Both the position numbers and the translations under genes were made by a program. Shown one piece after another: positions 9,666-19,852 of a stretch of DNA of 64,000 nucleotides (position 1 is the stretch's first letter; every line of letters starts with the position of its first letter). The notes under the pieces were generated by a model, which saw only the letters and a program-made list of their open reading frames with translations, had not been told where the DNA came from and ran no database searches. This stretch comes from Ferrovum sp. (lineage in GTDB: Bacteria > Pseudomonadota > Gammaproteobacteria > Burkholderiales > Ferrovaceae). The stretch spans positions 1 to 64,000 of the forward strand of contig WJXM01000005.1 in NCBI GenBank assembly GCA_019456405.1, written 5' to 3'.

Positions 9666-10352
9666 TCATCGGTCGGGCTTGCGTGCGATCATGCCGATGA
9701 GCGCCGACCGGCCATGATGTCCCGAGCCTTCACTGAGGGTATCTTCGTACGTTTTCAGGTATTCGATGGTGTAATCCCCCCACGCCTGACGCAAGAGTTC
9801 TTCCGTATAGAGATTTTCCACGACCGAGGGTCCCCCGGTTTTGTACTCCAGTTGCTTCGGCGTATACCCCTGCAACAGGATCCGCCCTCCTGGTTTCAGT
9901 AGCGTGCGAATTTGTTCAAACTGGCGCTGACGCAAGGCAGGGGGAGCAAACTGGATGAAAATCCCCACCACCCAATCGAACAGGGTAGGGGTCTGAGGGG
10001 TGCGCCACTCGTCCGCCAGCATGTCACCACAACAAAAATCCACGGTCACTCCGCGCGTTTTTGCCAGTTGGCGTGCCTTTTCCACTGCAACGGCAGAAAT
10101 TTCCACGGCACTGACCTGTAATCCCAGGGTGGCCAACCAAACGCTGTTACGACCTTCACCATCGGCTACGGACAAGACACTTTGGCCCGGGATGAAACGC
10201 TCCTTCTGTTTGGCCAGAAAGTGGTTGGGTTCGGTGCCGAACAAAAAATTTTGTCCCACACCTTCATAGCGAGAACTCCACATCCTGTTTTGTTCTGCGA
10301 CAAAGTCATCGTTCATGGTCGAGGTCTCGTTCAAAAAAGCAGTTTTCTTCAC
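9666..10352 (-). CDS. Class I SAM-dependent methyltransferase
   Basis: A 228-aa protein with a Rossmann-type SAM-binding motif VLSVADGEGRNSVWLA, then an acidic strand end (AVEIS) and the post-I motif, typical of class I methyltransferases of the TehB/thiopurine-like group. The substrate is unknown. The GTG start at 10352 is backed by GGAG about 8 nt upstream; an internal ATG at 10316 is an alternative. It is convergent with fdxA. Tellurite or small-molecule methylation is possible but not shown. Confidence 0.75.
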   Translation of the reverse strand: MKKTAFLNETSTMNDDFVAEQNRMWSSRYEGVGQNFLFGTEPNHFLAKQKERFIPGQSVLSVADGEGRNSVWLATLGLQVSAVEISAVAVEKARQLAKTRGVTVDFCCGDMLADEWRTPQTPTLFDWVVGIFIQFAPPALRQRQFEQIRTLLKPGGRILLQGYTPKQLEYKTGGPSVVENLYTEELLRQAWGDYTIEYLKTYEDTLSEGSGHHGRSALIGMIARKPDR

Positions 10353-10566
10353 AAAGTAACTCCATCATTTCTCCTGATATTGTACTTGATCAAGCCTGCT
10401 TCTTGCATATTTCCGACAGCATCTGATTCCGTATGTGCGGCATCGCACAGACGTCGCAGGAGGGGTGATGGGAGACTCACAAAGTGTGGCTGCGAATCCA
10501 ATTGCGCATGTGCAACACAGTAGTCTTACTGATGTCTATCGAATCACAATTCAGAAGTGCAGGTTG

Positions 10567-10707
10567 ATGAGAACGCAAATAAATAACATTACTGGTCCTG
10601 CTTTGGCAGTGATCGGTGCACTTTACGGCGCTTCGGCATGGGCGACACCATTTCTGGGCTCGGATTTGGCAAGTTTGCGGTGGCGCGGTTGGGGTAAACT
10701 TTCATAA
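10567..10707 (+). pseudogene. Truncated secreted-protein ORF (signal peptide only)
   Basis: This 46-codon ORF encodes a convincing Sec signal peptide, with a charged start (MRTQ), a hydrophobic core (ALAVIGALYG) and an AWA-type cleavage site, followed by only about 19 residues. The mature part begins FLGSDLAS and then becomes Arg/Trp-rich before a stop. A one-base shift would read SFAV, as in several PEP-CTERM or ice-binding-like secreted proteins; that similarity is from memory and weak. It overlaps the upstream open part of the glucan synthase frame. The rest of the 10353-10793 gap holds nothing else I recognise. Confidence 0.35.
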
Positions 10708-10793
10708 AAAACTATTTTTGGTGGAGAACGCACGTTCATGGTAATGGCTGGCCAGAAATTTTATCTGAGGAAGAACTTCCGCTGCGCTCAGAG

Positions 10794-13700
10794 TTGTTTA
10801 GCGCAGAGCAGATGGCACTGCATGGAAAAACTTGTGCGGCATCACACTGTCTGGCCTCGGGGCATGGATCAGACCAACTTCTGGCCCGGTTGACGGAAAA
10901 CGAAAGCGCGCTGGTTGGCGTATGTAACTTGCTGACGGGGGCGGTAACCTCGAAGCGCCGTATCACGCCAGCCGGGGAATGGTTACTCGACAATTTCCAC
11001 CTCATCGAAGAGCAGATCAGAACAGCCAAGAGACACCTGCCGAAGGGGTACAGCCTGGAGTTACCCTGCCTGGTGTCCGGGCCATCGGCCGGGCACCCAC
11101 GTGTGTATGCCATCGCTCTCGAGATCATCGGGCATGGCGATGGTCGGGTTGATACGGAAAGTCTCTGCAACTTCGTGGCATCCTACCAGACGGTTACGGA
11201 CCTCACGTTGGGTGAGTTGTGGGCTATCCCGATCATGCTACGACTGGCAGTCATCGAGAATCTCCGTCGGGTCAGCACACGGATCGCCGCACGGTGGCAT
11301 GAACGAGATAGGGCTGATTCCTGGGCGGACAAGATGACGGAGACCGCAGAGAAGGATCCGAAAAGTCTGATTCTGGTGATTTCCGACATGGCGCGCTCAA
11401 ACCCACCCATGGCCAGTCCGTTTGTCTCAGAACTTGCACGCCGATTGCGTGGGCGAGGGCCGGCCCTGGCTTTGCCCTTGACCTGGATCGACCAGCGGCT
11501 CTCCGAATCAGGACAGACCATAGATCAATTGGTGCAGTCGGAAAACCAGCAGCAAGCCGGAGATCAAGTTTCCGTCAGTAACTGTATCGGCAGTCTGCGA
11601 GTTTTGGTTGCGATGGACTGGCGAGAATTTGTCGAGACCATGAGCATCGTTGAACGGATCCTTCGTGAGGACCCTGATGGCGTCTACGGCAGGATGGATT
11701 TTTCTACCCGTGATCGATATCGCCATGCAACAGAAAGGATGGCGAAGAAAGGTCGTCGCACGGAAAGGGAGGTGGCCTCCATGGCCATCGAGTTGACGCG
11801 CACCGGCATTGCGTCAACGCCCAACAAGCGTGCGCGGCATGTCGGCTTCTACCTGATCGACAAGGGTGTGCAAAAGTTGGAGAATGCGGCTGAAGTCCGC
11901 TTCTCCAGATTTGAAACCTTCACGAGAGTGGTGCGTCGGCATCCCTTGTCCCTCTATCTGGGCGGCATCGCCTTGATTGCAATGACCCTCACTGGAATCC
12001 TGGCATTTCAAGCCGTTGCCAACGGAATTCCGGTCTGGATGCTGGCGCCACTCTGCATTCTATTGCTGTTGGTTTCCAGCCAACTGTCCGTAGCCTTGAT
12101 GAACTGGCTGGCAACCTTGCTGGTAAAACCCGAGGGGTTGCCAAAAATGGACTTCTCCAAAGGTATCCCGCCGGATTACCGAACGCTGGTGGTGGTTCCT
12201 TCTCTCCTGACGAGCGTTCAGGATATCGAGAAACTGGTTGAAGCACTGGAAGTCAGGTTTTTGGCAAATCGCGATGAACACCTGCATTTCGGCCTGTTGA
12301 CGGATTTTTGTGATGCGCCGCAGGAAGTTCTTCCGGAAGACAGTTCCTTGGTGCAACTGGCACATACACGAATAAACGAACTGAATGAAAAATACAGCAG
12401 CGTCGGTGATGGAGCCAGGAGCAATATTTTCTTTCTGTTCCATCGCCCGAGACGATGGAACCCGCAGGAACGGATTTGGATGGGTTATGAACGCAAGCGT
12501 GGCAAACTTACGGACTTGAATGTTCTGCTGCGCAGTAGCGAGTCGGGTGTTTCCGGGGATGCTTTTTCGCTTGTCGTCGGGGATATCATGGTTCTGTCCG
12601 GTGTGAAGTTCGTCATAACCCTCGATGCGGACACACAATTGCCGCGCGATGCCGCACGCCAGTTTGTCGCAACGATGGCGCACCCACTCAATCATGCTCA
12701 CTACGATGAAAAAAAGCAGCGCGTTACGGAAGGCTACGGCATTCTGCAACCGCGTGTGGCGATCAGCATTCCCGGAGCGAACCGGTCGCATTACGCCCGA
12801 CTGTATGGGGGAGAACCCGGTATAGACCCCTACACCCGCGCTGTTTCTGATGTCTATCAAGACCTTTTCGGAGAAGGTTCGTTCATCGGCAAAGGCATAT
12901 ACGAAGTCGATGTCTTCGAGCGCGCACTCAATGGACGCTTTCCAGAGAATCGTATCCTCAGTCACGATCTTCTCGAGGGGTGTTATGCGCGGGCAGGGTT
13001 ATTGAGCGATGTACAGTTGTACGAAAGCTATCCGTTGCGTTACAGCGCTGATGTGAGCCGCCGTCACCGCTGGATACGCGGTGATTGGCAGATCGCGGGA
13101 TGGCTGCTGCGCTATGTGCCCGAAAACCGAGCGGGTGAAACCCGCTGCAATCGAAAGAATAGGCTGTCTCGACTGTCGCAATGGAAATTGTTCGATAATC
13201 TTCGGCGTAGCCTCGTCCCTGTGGCATTGGCATTGCTGTTGCTGTCGGGGTGGATACTGCTGCCGTTGGCCTGGTTGTGGACCGTATCGGTGCTGGGCAG
13301 CCTGCTGATCCCTGTCTTGTTCTCCTCGGTCTTCGACTTGTTTCGCAAGCCGGAAGAGGTATTGTTGAGACAGCATCTCAGATCAGTCACTCGCTCGGTT
13401 ATCCGACGCTTCATGCAAGCTGGATTTGAACTTGCGTGCCTTCCCTATGAAGCGTTTTTCAGTTTGGATGCCATTGGGCGCACGACTTGGCGGATCTTGG
13501 TGACACACCGCCAACTACTGGAATGGAATCCCTCCGTTGAAGTCGATCGCCCGTTGGACAGACAGGGGCGCAGCGACCTCATTGCCAGTTATCGGGAAAT
13601 GTGGATTTCCCCTGTGGTTGCTGTTGCAGCGGCGATCACCTTGATCGCATCGACCCCTGCAGTGCTGGTGTCAGCAGGACCGATTTTATTCTTGTGGATC

Positions 13701-16700
13701 ATCTCGCCCATCATTGCCTGGTGGATAAGTCTTCCTCTGGCGCGTCGCAAGGCTGCCTTGACGAATGAACAAATATTTTTCCTGCGCATGCTTGCGCGCA
13801 AGACTTGGGCCTTCTTTGACTACTTTGTGGGCGAGGAAGACCATTGGCTTCCCCCTGACAACTTTCAGGAGTATCGTCCTGTCTCGGTGGCTCATCGCAC
13901 ATCACCGACCAATATCGGGTTGGCGCTATTAGCCAATCTGTCTGCCTATGATTTCGGATATATTTCGGCCGGAAAACTGGTCGAGCGCACGAACGATACC
14001 CTGCATACGATGGCAGGTTTGCCGCGTTATCGAGGACACTTCTACAACTGGTATGACACGTTGACCTTGCAACCGCTGCTGCCATTGTATGTGTCGACGG
14101 TGGACAGCGGAAACCTGGCGGGTCATTTGCTGACGTTGCGTGCAGGTTTGCGTGTTCTTGCAGATGACAGGGTTTTTGGAGTGAAACTGTTGGATGGTCT
14201 GCAAGACACCTTGATGATTTTTTCGGACTCGATGAATGGGAATTCTGCGGATCTGATGGCAGAATTGCGGAAGGAACTGGAGACCCTATTCGCTGCGCCA
14301 CCTGACACTGCCGGGGAACTGCGTGCCTATCTCCTGCGGCTGGAGGCTGGCGTCTCTACGCTCGTCAAGGGGGATGAGGTCGGCACCGGACGAGAGAGCG
14401 AATCGTTCTGGTGGGGGCAGGCTCTGGTCCGTCAGATCCGTGCAGTCCTGGACGAGTTGACCCTTCTCATTCCGTGGGTACTGCTGCCGGGAGCACCGAG
14501 CGGGTTGGAAGCGTTTGCAGCTCTGGACAGAATTCCAACATTACGTGAGTTGGCGCAGTTGGACGAAGATCTGCGTCCGATCATTGAGTTTTGGCTCGAT
14601 GAGGGACCTACTGCTTCCCAGCATGATTGGCTCACAGACTTACAGCGGCAGATTGGCGAAGGGAGCCAGCGTGCCAGAAACAGGATAGCGACCATCGAAC
14701 GCCTGCTCCTTCAATCCGAAGACCTCGCCCACATGGAGTATGAATTCCTGTTTGACAGAAGTCGCCATTTATTGACCATTGGCTATAATGTGAGTGAGCG
14801 ACGGGTGGACGCAGGTCACTACGATCTGCTCGCCTCCGAGGTGCGTTTGTGCTGCTTCGTGGCCATTGCACAAGGGCAACTGCCGCAAGAAACCTGGTTT
14901 TCTCTGGGGCGTCTGCTGACGGGTTCCGGAGGCGAACCGGTCCTCTTATCGTGGAGCGGTTCGATGTTCGAGTACCTGATGCCACTTCTGGTCATGCCCA
15001 CCTATGATAATACCTTGCTCGATCAGACCTGCAAGGCGGCAGTGGCGAGTCAGATCGAGTATGGAAGGCAACTCGGCGTGCCTTGGGGTATGTCGGAATC
15101 GTGCTACAACACGGTGGATGTGCACCTCAATTATCAATACCGTGCCTTCGGCGTACCCGGCCTGGGGCTGAAGCGTGGACTGGCCGAGGATAGGGTCATT
15201 GCGCCCTACGCCTCGATGTTGGCGCTGATGGTTGCCCCTGAGGAGGCATGCGTGAATTTGCAGCGTCTCGCGACCGAAAGGCTGATCGGGCGGTTCGGTT
15301 TCTTCGAGGCCATCGATTACACGCCGGCACGGCAACTACGCGGACAAGCCGGTACGGTGGTCAGATCCTTCATGGCCCACCATCAGGGGATGGGCCTGCT
15401 CTCTTTGGCCTACCTGATTCTGGACCGACCGATGCAGCGGAGGTTTGAATCGGAGCGGATGTTCCAGGCAATCATGCCCCTACTCCAGGAACGAATTCCC
15501 AAAGCCACAGGGTTGTTTTCACATACGACGCAACTTTTAGGCGCTCGTTCGGTGTCGGTTGCCACGGAGATGCCGGTTCGTGTCTATGCCACGCCTGACA
15601 CGCCGGTACCCGAGGTCCAGTTGCTCTCCAATGGCCGTTACCATGTGATGATCACCAATGCCGGTGGTGGCTACAGTCACTGGAAGGACATCGCCGTTCT
15701 GCGCTGGCATGAAGACAGCACCTGCGACAATTGGGGTTTGTTCTGTTACATCCGTGAAGTGGCGAGTGGGGTGTTCTGGTCGACGGCGTATCAACCGACG
15801 CTCAAGCGTCCCAAGAGTTATGAAGCGATTTTCTCCGAAGGACGCGCCGAGTTCCGCCGCCGTGATTTTACCGGGGTCGACGATGACGATTTCGAAACGC
15901 ATACGGAGATTGTTGTCTCACCGGAAGATGATATTGAATTGCGTCGGACCCGCATCATCAATCGGTCGCGACAGCGCAGGGAAATAGAGATCACCAGTTA
16001 TGCCGAAGTAGTGATCGCATCACCGGCTGCGGATACGCTCCATCCGGCCTTCAGCAATTTGTTCGTGCAGACGGAAATCTTGCGGGAACGCCGTGCGATC
16101 TTGTGCACGCGTCGCCCCCGTTCGCTCACCGAACAGACACACTGGATGTTTCATTTGATGACCGCGTATGGCGCAAAGATCCTCGAAGTGTCTTACGAGA
16201 CCGATCGCCTGCGCTTCATTGGGCGTGCGAGAAGTGTCGTCAATCCTTTGGCCATGAGCAACTCAGCGGCGCTCTCGGGCACTGAGGGTTCGGTGCTGGA
16301 TCCGATCGTGGCCATCCGTTATCGCATCATGCTCGATCCCGAACAGTCGGTCACGGTGGACATGGTATCCGGTATTGGAGATACCCGGGACATGGTCTTG
16401 AACTTGATCGATAAGTACCAGGATCGGCACCTGTCCGACCGTGTCTTTGACCTGACCTGGCCCCACAGTCAAGTGGTATTACGGCAACTGAATGCCACCG
16501 ATGCCGATGCTCAACTCTATGCGCGCCTGGCTGGTTCCATCCTCTACGCCAATGCTTCCTTGCGTGTCGACGCGGCCGTACTCATCAGGAATCGTCGTGG
16601 TCAGTCCGGTCTGTGGGGTTATGCCATCTCAGGGGATTTGCCCATCGTACTGCTACAGATCGGAGACGAAGCCAATATCGATCTTGTGCGTCAACTTGTG

Positions 16701-19493
16701 CAGGGCCATGCTTATTGGCGTCTTAAAGGTCTGGCGGTGGATATGGTGATCTGGAATGAGGACCACCTGGGGTACCGTCAGAGATTGCAGGAACAGATCA
16801 TGGGGCTGATTGCATCGGGCATTGAGGCTGCCGTCATCGATCGGCCAGGTGGCATCTTCGTACGGACAGCGGAACAGATATCCAGTGAGGACCGTATCCT
16901 GCTTCAGTCGGTTGCGCGCATCATTATCACGGATGGACAAGGAACGCTGGCAGAACAACTTGGCCGTCGCAGCCTTGTGACACCGCGCATGCCCAGGTTC
17001 ACGCCGACACGTCTGCAGGATCCTGGAATTTCTTTCAATGTTGTGATGCCGCGCACGGATCTGACCCTGTTCAATGGACTGGGAGGTTTCACTCCGGACG
17101 GGCACGAATATGTCATTGTGCTTGCGACTGACGAAGTGACGCCGGCACCTTGGGTGAATGTTCTGGCCAACCCGTGTTTTGGAACAGTCCTATCGGAAAG
17201 CGGGGTCGCTTACACCTGGAGTGAAAACGCGCATGAATTTCGTTTGACACCGTGGTACAACGACCCGGTGAGCGATTCGAGCGGAGAAGCGCTTTATCTT
17301 CGTGACGAAGAATCCGGATCTTTCTGGTCTCCCACCCCGCTCCCTGTCCGTGCAGCGGCGCCTTATATTGTCCGCCATGGATTTGGTTACAGCGTTTTCG
17401 AACACGAATCGGGTGGAATTTGCTCTGAGTTGTGGGTTTATGTGGCGATGGACGCTTCCGTCAAGTTTTCCGTATTGAAAGTGAGAAATAAGTCGGGGCG
17501 TACGCGAAAACTCTCCGCCACTGGCTATGTCGAGTGGGTGCTGGGAGATCTTCGTGAGAAATCGGCCATGCATGTCACCACTGAAATCAACGCTCAGAGC
17601 GGCGCACTGTATGCGCGTAACCCCTACAACACAGAGTTTGCCGACCGTGTCGCCTTCTTTGATGTGGATGACGCTACGCGTGGAGTAACTGGCGACCGCA
17701 CGGAATTTATCGGGCGCAATGCTTCATTGAAAAACCCCTCAGCCATGCATCGGTCATGCCTTTCAGGCAAGGTGGGCGCTGCTCTGGATCCTTGCGCCGT
17801 GCTCCAGGTGAATTTCGATCTGGCCGACGGACAGCAGCGTGATGTCGTGTTTCGACTTGGGGTGGGTCGCAATGTCGAGGAGGCTGACCAACTCGTGCAG
17901 CGCTTTCGCGGTGATTTGGCTGCACGCACTGTGCTCGAAGGGGTGTGGCATCACTGGAACCATACCCTGGGTACGGTGCAAGTCGAAACTCCTGACACGT
18001 CGCTGAATATACTCGCCAATGGCTGGTTGGTATATCAGACCCTGGCCTGTCGTCTTTGGGCTCGTAGCGGTTACTACCAATCGGGCGGCGCTTTTGGTTT
18101 TCGCGACCAATTACAGGATGTGATGGCACTCGTCCATGCCAAACCAGAGTTGGTGCGCGAACATTTGCTCTTATGCGCGAGCCATCAGTTCGAGGAGGGA
18201 GATGTACAGCACTGGTGGCATCCACCATCGGGCAGAGGGGTGCGTACGCATTGCTCGGACGATTACCTCTGGCTCCCTTTGGCAGTATGCCGTTATGTGA
18301 CGAGCACGGGAGACAGGGGTGTGCTGGATGAACTTGTGCCTTTCCTGGAAGAGCGACCCATCGGACCCGAAGACGATTCCTACTACGACTTGCCTAGGCG
18401 ATCCACCGATGTGGCCAGCCTTTACCAGCACTGTGTCCGGGCTATCCGGCGGGGAATGAATTTCGGCGAACACGGATTGCCCCTGATTGGTTCCGGCGAT
18501 TGGAACGACGGCATGAATCTGGTGGGAATACACGGCAAGGGCGAAAGCGTCTGGTTGGGTTTTTTTCAGTGTGAAGTGCTCAGGCAGTTTGCCGCAGTGG
18601 CAGAGGCGCATGGGGATGCCGCCTTTGCGGTCTCGTGCCGGGAGACGCGAGCCCGGCTGAGCATGAGTATCGACGAGCATGGTTGGGATGGCGATTGGTA
18701 CCTGCGTGCTTACTTTGACGATGGTACTCCTCTGGGTTCCGGGGATAATGAGGAATGCCGAATCGATTCAATTTCTCAAAGTTGGTCAGTGCTGTCCGGG
18801 GCAGGGGATCCGACTCGTTCCAGAAAAGCCATGAAATCCCTGGACGAACGGCTCGTGCGCCGCGCCGATGCGCTCATTCAACTGCTTGACCCGCCCTTCG
18901 ACAAGTCGAACCTCAATCCGGGATATATTCGCGGGTATACGCCTGGAGTGAGAGAGAACGGGGGGCAGTACACCCACGGGGCCGTCTGGGCCGCCATGGC
19001 CTTTGCCGAATTGGGGGAGGTCGAGCGTGCATGGGAGTTGTTGACCATGATCAACCCGATAAACCATACGGTTTCAGCAGAGGAAATCATGGTCTATAAA
19101 GCGGAACCCTACGTCATCGCAGCGGATGTTTATGCCAGCGCACCCCATACCGGTCGTGGGGGCTGGAGTTGGTATACGGGTTCGGCAGGCTGGATGTATC
19201 GGCTGGTTGTGGAATCCTTGCTGGGTCTCAGGGTCGAGGGGGACAAGTTGAGTTTTTCTCCCCGCATGCCCTCAGGATGGCAGTCCTTCAAGATGCACTA
19301 CCGGTACCGCGAGACTGTCTATCACGTCACTGTATTGCAAATGCATGCTAATGATGATCCGTCGAGTACCGGGGTAAGGGTGAGGTTAGACGGTGTCGAT
19401 CAATGGGATGGAATCATTTCCATGGTTGATGATCATCGCGATCATCTGGTGGAAGTAATGATAATAAATGTTCAATTAAAACATCATACCTAG
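10794..19493 (+). CDS. ndvB: NdvB-type cyclic beta-glucan synthase (GT84-GH94)
   Basis: A giant inner-membrane enzyme (2899 aa from TTG 10794) that polymerises UDP-glucose on itself and releases cyclic periplasmic beta-1,2-glucan. Order: N-terminal domain, membrane helices (~390-450), GT84 domain with DAD at 611-613, HDLLEG from 724 and RRHRWIRGDWQ, more helices (~800-1000), glycoamylase-like domain, two carbohydrate-binding/beta-sandwich modules, and a C-terminal GH94 phosphorylase-like domain with GDWNDGM from 2568. Length and order match Brucella Cgs/Rhizobium NdvB. The start is unclear: the frame is open back to 10698 and reads like coding sequence (GNGWPEILSEEELPLRSEL), yet contains no ATG or GTG; an ATG at 10738 with GGAG upstream is in another frame. 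Confidence 0.9.
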   Translation: MFSAEQMALHGKTCAASHCLASGHGSDQLLARLTENESALVGVCNLLTGAVTSKRRITPAGEWLLDNFHLIEEQIRTAKRHLPKGYSLELPCLVSGPSAGHPRVYAIALEIIGHGDGRVDTESLCNFVASYQTVTDLTLGELWAIPIMLRLAVIENLRRVSTRIAARWHERDRADSWADKMTETAEKDPKSLILVISDMARSNPPMASPFVSELARRLRGRGPALALPLTWIDQRLSESGQTIDQLVQSENQQQAGDQVSVSNCIGSLRVLVAMDWREFVETMSIVERILREDPDGVYGRMDFSTRDRYRHATERMAKKGRRTEREVASMAIELTRTGIASTPNKRARHVGFYLIDKGVQKLENAAEVRFSRFETFTRVVRRHPLSLYLGGIALIAMTLTGILAFQAVANGIPVWMLAPLCILLLLVSSQLSVALMNWLATLLVKPEGLPKMDFSKGIPPDYRTLVVVPSLLTSVQDIEKLVEALEVRFLANRDEHLHFGLLTDFCDAPQEVLPEDSSLVQLAHTRINELNEKYSSVGDGARSNIFFLFHRPRRWNPQERIWMGYERKRGKLTDLNVLLRSSESGVSGDAFSLVVGDIMVLSGVKFVITLDADTQLPRDAARQFVATMAHPLNHAHYDEKKQRVTEGYGILQPRVAISIPGANRSHYARLYGGEPGIDPYTRAVSDVYQDLFGEGSFIGKGIYEVDVFERALNGRFPENRILSHDLLEGCYARAGLLSDVQLYESYPLRYSADVSRRHRWIRGDWQIAGWLLRYVPENRAGETRCNRKNRLSRLSQWKLFDNLRRSLVPVALALLLLSGWILLPLAWLWTVSVLGSLLIPVLFSSVFDLFRKPEEVLLRQHLRSVTRSVIRRFMQAGFELACLPYEAFFSLDAIGRTTWRILVTHRQLLEWNPSVEVDRPLDRQGRSDLIASYREMWISPVVAVAAAITLIASTPAVLVSAGPILFLWIISPIIAWWISLPLARRKAALTNEQIFFLRMLARKTWAFFDYFVGEEDHWLPPDNFQEYRPVSVAHRTSPTNIGLALLANLSAYDFGYISAGKLVERTNDTLHTMAGLPRYRGHFYNWYDTLTLQPLLPLYVSTVDSGNLAGHLLTLRAGLRVLADDRVFGVKLLDGLQDTLMIFSDSMNGNSADLMAELRKELETLFAAPPDTAGELRAYLLRLEAGVSTLVKGDEVGTGRESESFWWGQALVRQIRAVLDELTLLIPWVLLPGAPSGLEAFAALDRIPTLRELAQLDEDLRPIIEFWLDEGPTASQHDWLTDLQRQIGEGSQRARNRIATIERLLLQSEDLAHMEYEFLFDRSRHLLTIGYNVSERRVDAGHYDLLASEVRLCCFVAIAQGQLPQETWFSLGRLLTGSGGEPVLLSWSGSMFEYLMPLLVMPTYDNTLLDQTCKAAVASQIEYGRQLGVPWGMSESCYNTVDVHLNYQYRAFGVPGLGLKRGLAEDRVIAPYASMLALMVAPEEACVNLQRLATERLIGRFGFFEAIDYTPARQLRGQAGTVVRSFMAHHQGMGLLSLAYLILDRPMQRRFESERMFQAIMPLLQERIPKATGLFSHTTQLLGARSVSVATEMPVRVYATPDTPVPEVQLLSNGRYHVMITNAGGGYSHWKDIAVLRWHEDSTCDNWGLFCYIREVASGVFWSTAYQPTLKRPKSYEAIFSEGRAEFRRRDFTGVDDDDFETHTEIVVSPEDDIELRRTRIINRSRQRREIEITSYAEVVIASPAADTLHPAFSNLFVQTEILRERRAILCTRRPRSLTEQTHWMFHLMTAYGAKILEVSYETDRLRFIGRARSVVNPLAMSNSAALSGTEGSVLDPIVAIRYRIMLDPEQSVTVDMVSGIGDTRDMVLNLIDKYQDRHLSDRVFDLTWPHSQVVLRQLNATDADAQLYARLAGSILYANASLRVDAAVLIRNRRGQSGLWGYAISGDLPIVLLQIGDEANIDLVRQLVQGHAYWRLKGLAVDMVIWNEDHLGYRQRLQEQIMGLIASGIEAAVIDRPGGIFVRTAEQISSEDRILLQSVARIIITDGQGTLAEQLGRRSLVTPRMPRFTPTRLQDPGISFNVVMPRTDLTLFNGLGGFTPDGHEYVIVLATDEVTPAPWVNVLANPCFGTVLSESGVAYTWSENAHEFRLTPWYNDPVSDSSGEALYLRDEESGSFWSPTPLPVRAAAPYIVRHGFGYSVFEHESGGICSELWVYVAMDASVKFSVLKVRNKSGRTRKLSATGYVEWVLGDLREKSAMHVTTEINAQSGALYARNPYNTEFADRVAFFDVDDATRGVTGDRTEFIGRNASLKNPSAMHRSCLSGKVGAALDPCAVLQVNFDLADGQQRDVVFRLGVGRNVEEADQLVQRFRGDLAARTVLEGVWHHWNHTLGTVQVETPDTSLNILANGWLVYQTLACRLWARSGYYQSGGAFGFRDQLQDVMALVHAKPELVREHLLLCASHQFEEGDVQHWWHPPSGRGVRTHCSDDYLWLPLAVCRYVTSTGDRGVLDELVPFLEERPIGPEDDSYYDLPRRSTDVASLYQHCVRAIRRGMNFGEHGLPLIGSGDWNDGMNLVGIHGKGESVWLGFFQCEVLRQFAAVAEAHGDAAFAVSCRETRARLSMSIDEHGWDGDWYLRAYFDDGTPLGSGDNEECRIDSISQSWSVLSGAGDPTRSRKAMKSLDERLVRRADALIQLLDPPFDKSNLNPGYIRGYTPGVRENGGQYTHGAVWAAMAFAELGEVERAWELLTMINPINHTVSAEEIMVYKAEPYVIAADVYASAPHTGRGGWSWYTGSAGWMYRLVVESLLGLRVEGDKLSFSPRMPSGWQSFKMHYRYRETVYHVTVLQMHANDDPSSTGVRVRLDGVDQWDGIISMVDDHRDHLVEVMIINVQLKHHT

Positions 19494-19705
19494 ATAATTG
19501 AATGGGCATCTTCGGGTAATTAAGTCTGTGGCGCACAACAGATTCAAAAAAACTGTTCTGGAAGTGTGTTACCGCACAGATTTTTTTTGACATAAGAGTG
19601 ACACTCTCCGGTGTGTGGAAATTGTACCAACGTGCGACTCTGCTTGGAATAATGGGCGGATCGTGGAGCGTCAATAAATTCTTCGCCTTATCCGGAGTGG
19701 TAAAA

Positions 19706-19852
19706 ATGCTAGAAACTGTTGCAGTCATCTTGATCGTCCTCTGGTTACTGGGGGTGGTTTCCTCGTACACCATGGGCGGCTTCATACACATTCTTCTGGT
19801 TTTGGCGATCGTGATGGTATTGGTACGCATCGTTCAAGGTCGTCGCCTGTAG
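19706..19852 (+). CDS. Small Lmo0937-family membrane protein
   Basis: A 48-aa protein with two hydrophobic segments (LETVAVILIVLWLLGVV and FIHILLVLAIVMVLVRIV) ending QGRRL, matching the short Lmo0937/DUF5670-type membrane proteins common beside stress genes. ATG 19706 has GGAG 8 nt upstream; the longer upstream frame is not convincing. Function is unknown. It is the left member of a duplicated unit. The 212 bp between ndvB and this gene hold nothing I can name. Confidence 0.75.
   Translation: MLETVAVILIVLWLLGVVSSYTMGGFIHILLVLAIVMVLVRIVQGRRL

Noticed and set aside
12060..12965. 301-aa ORF on the minus strand within ndvB
   Set aside because: Antisense to the GT84 domain, which shows intact catalytic motifs; no homology seen.
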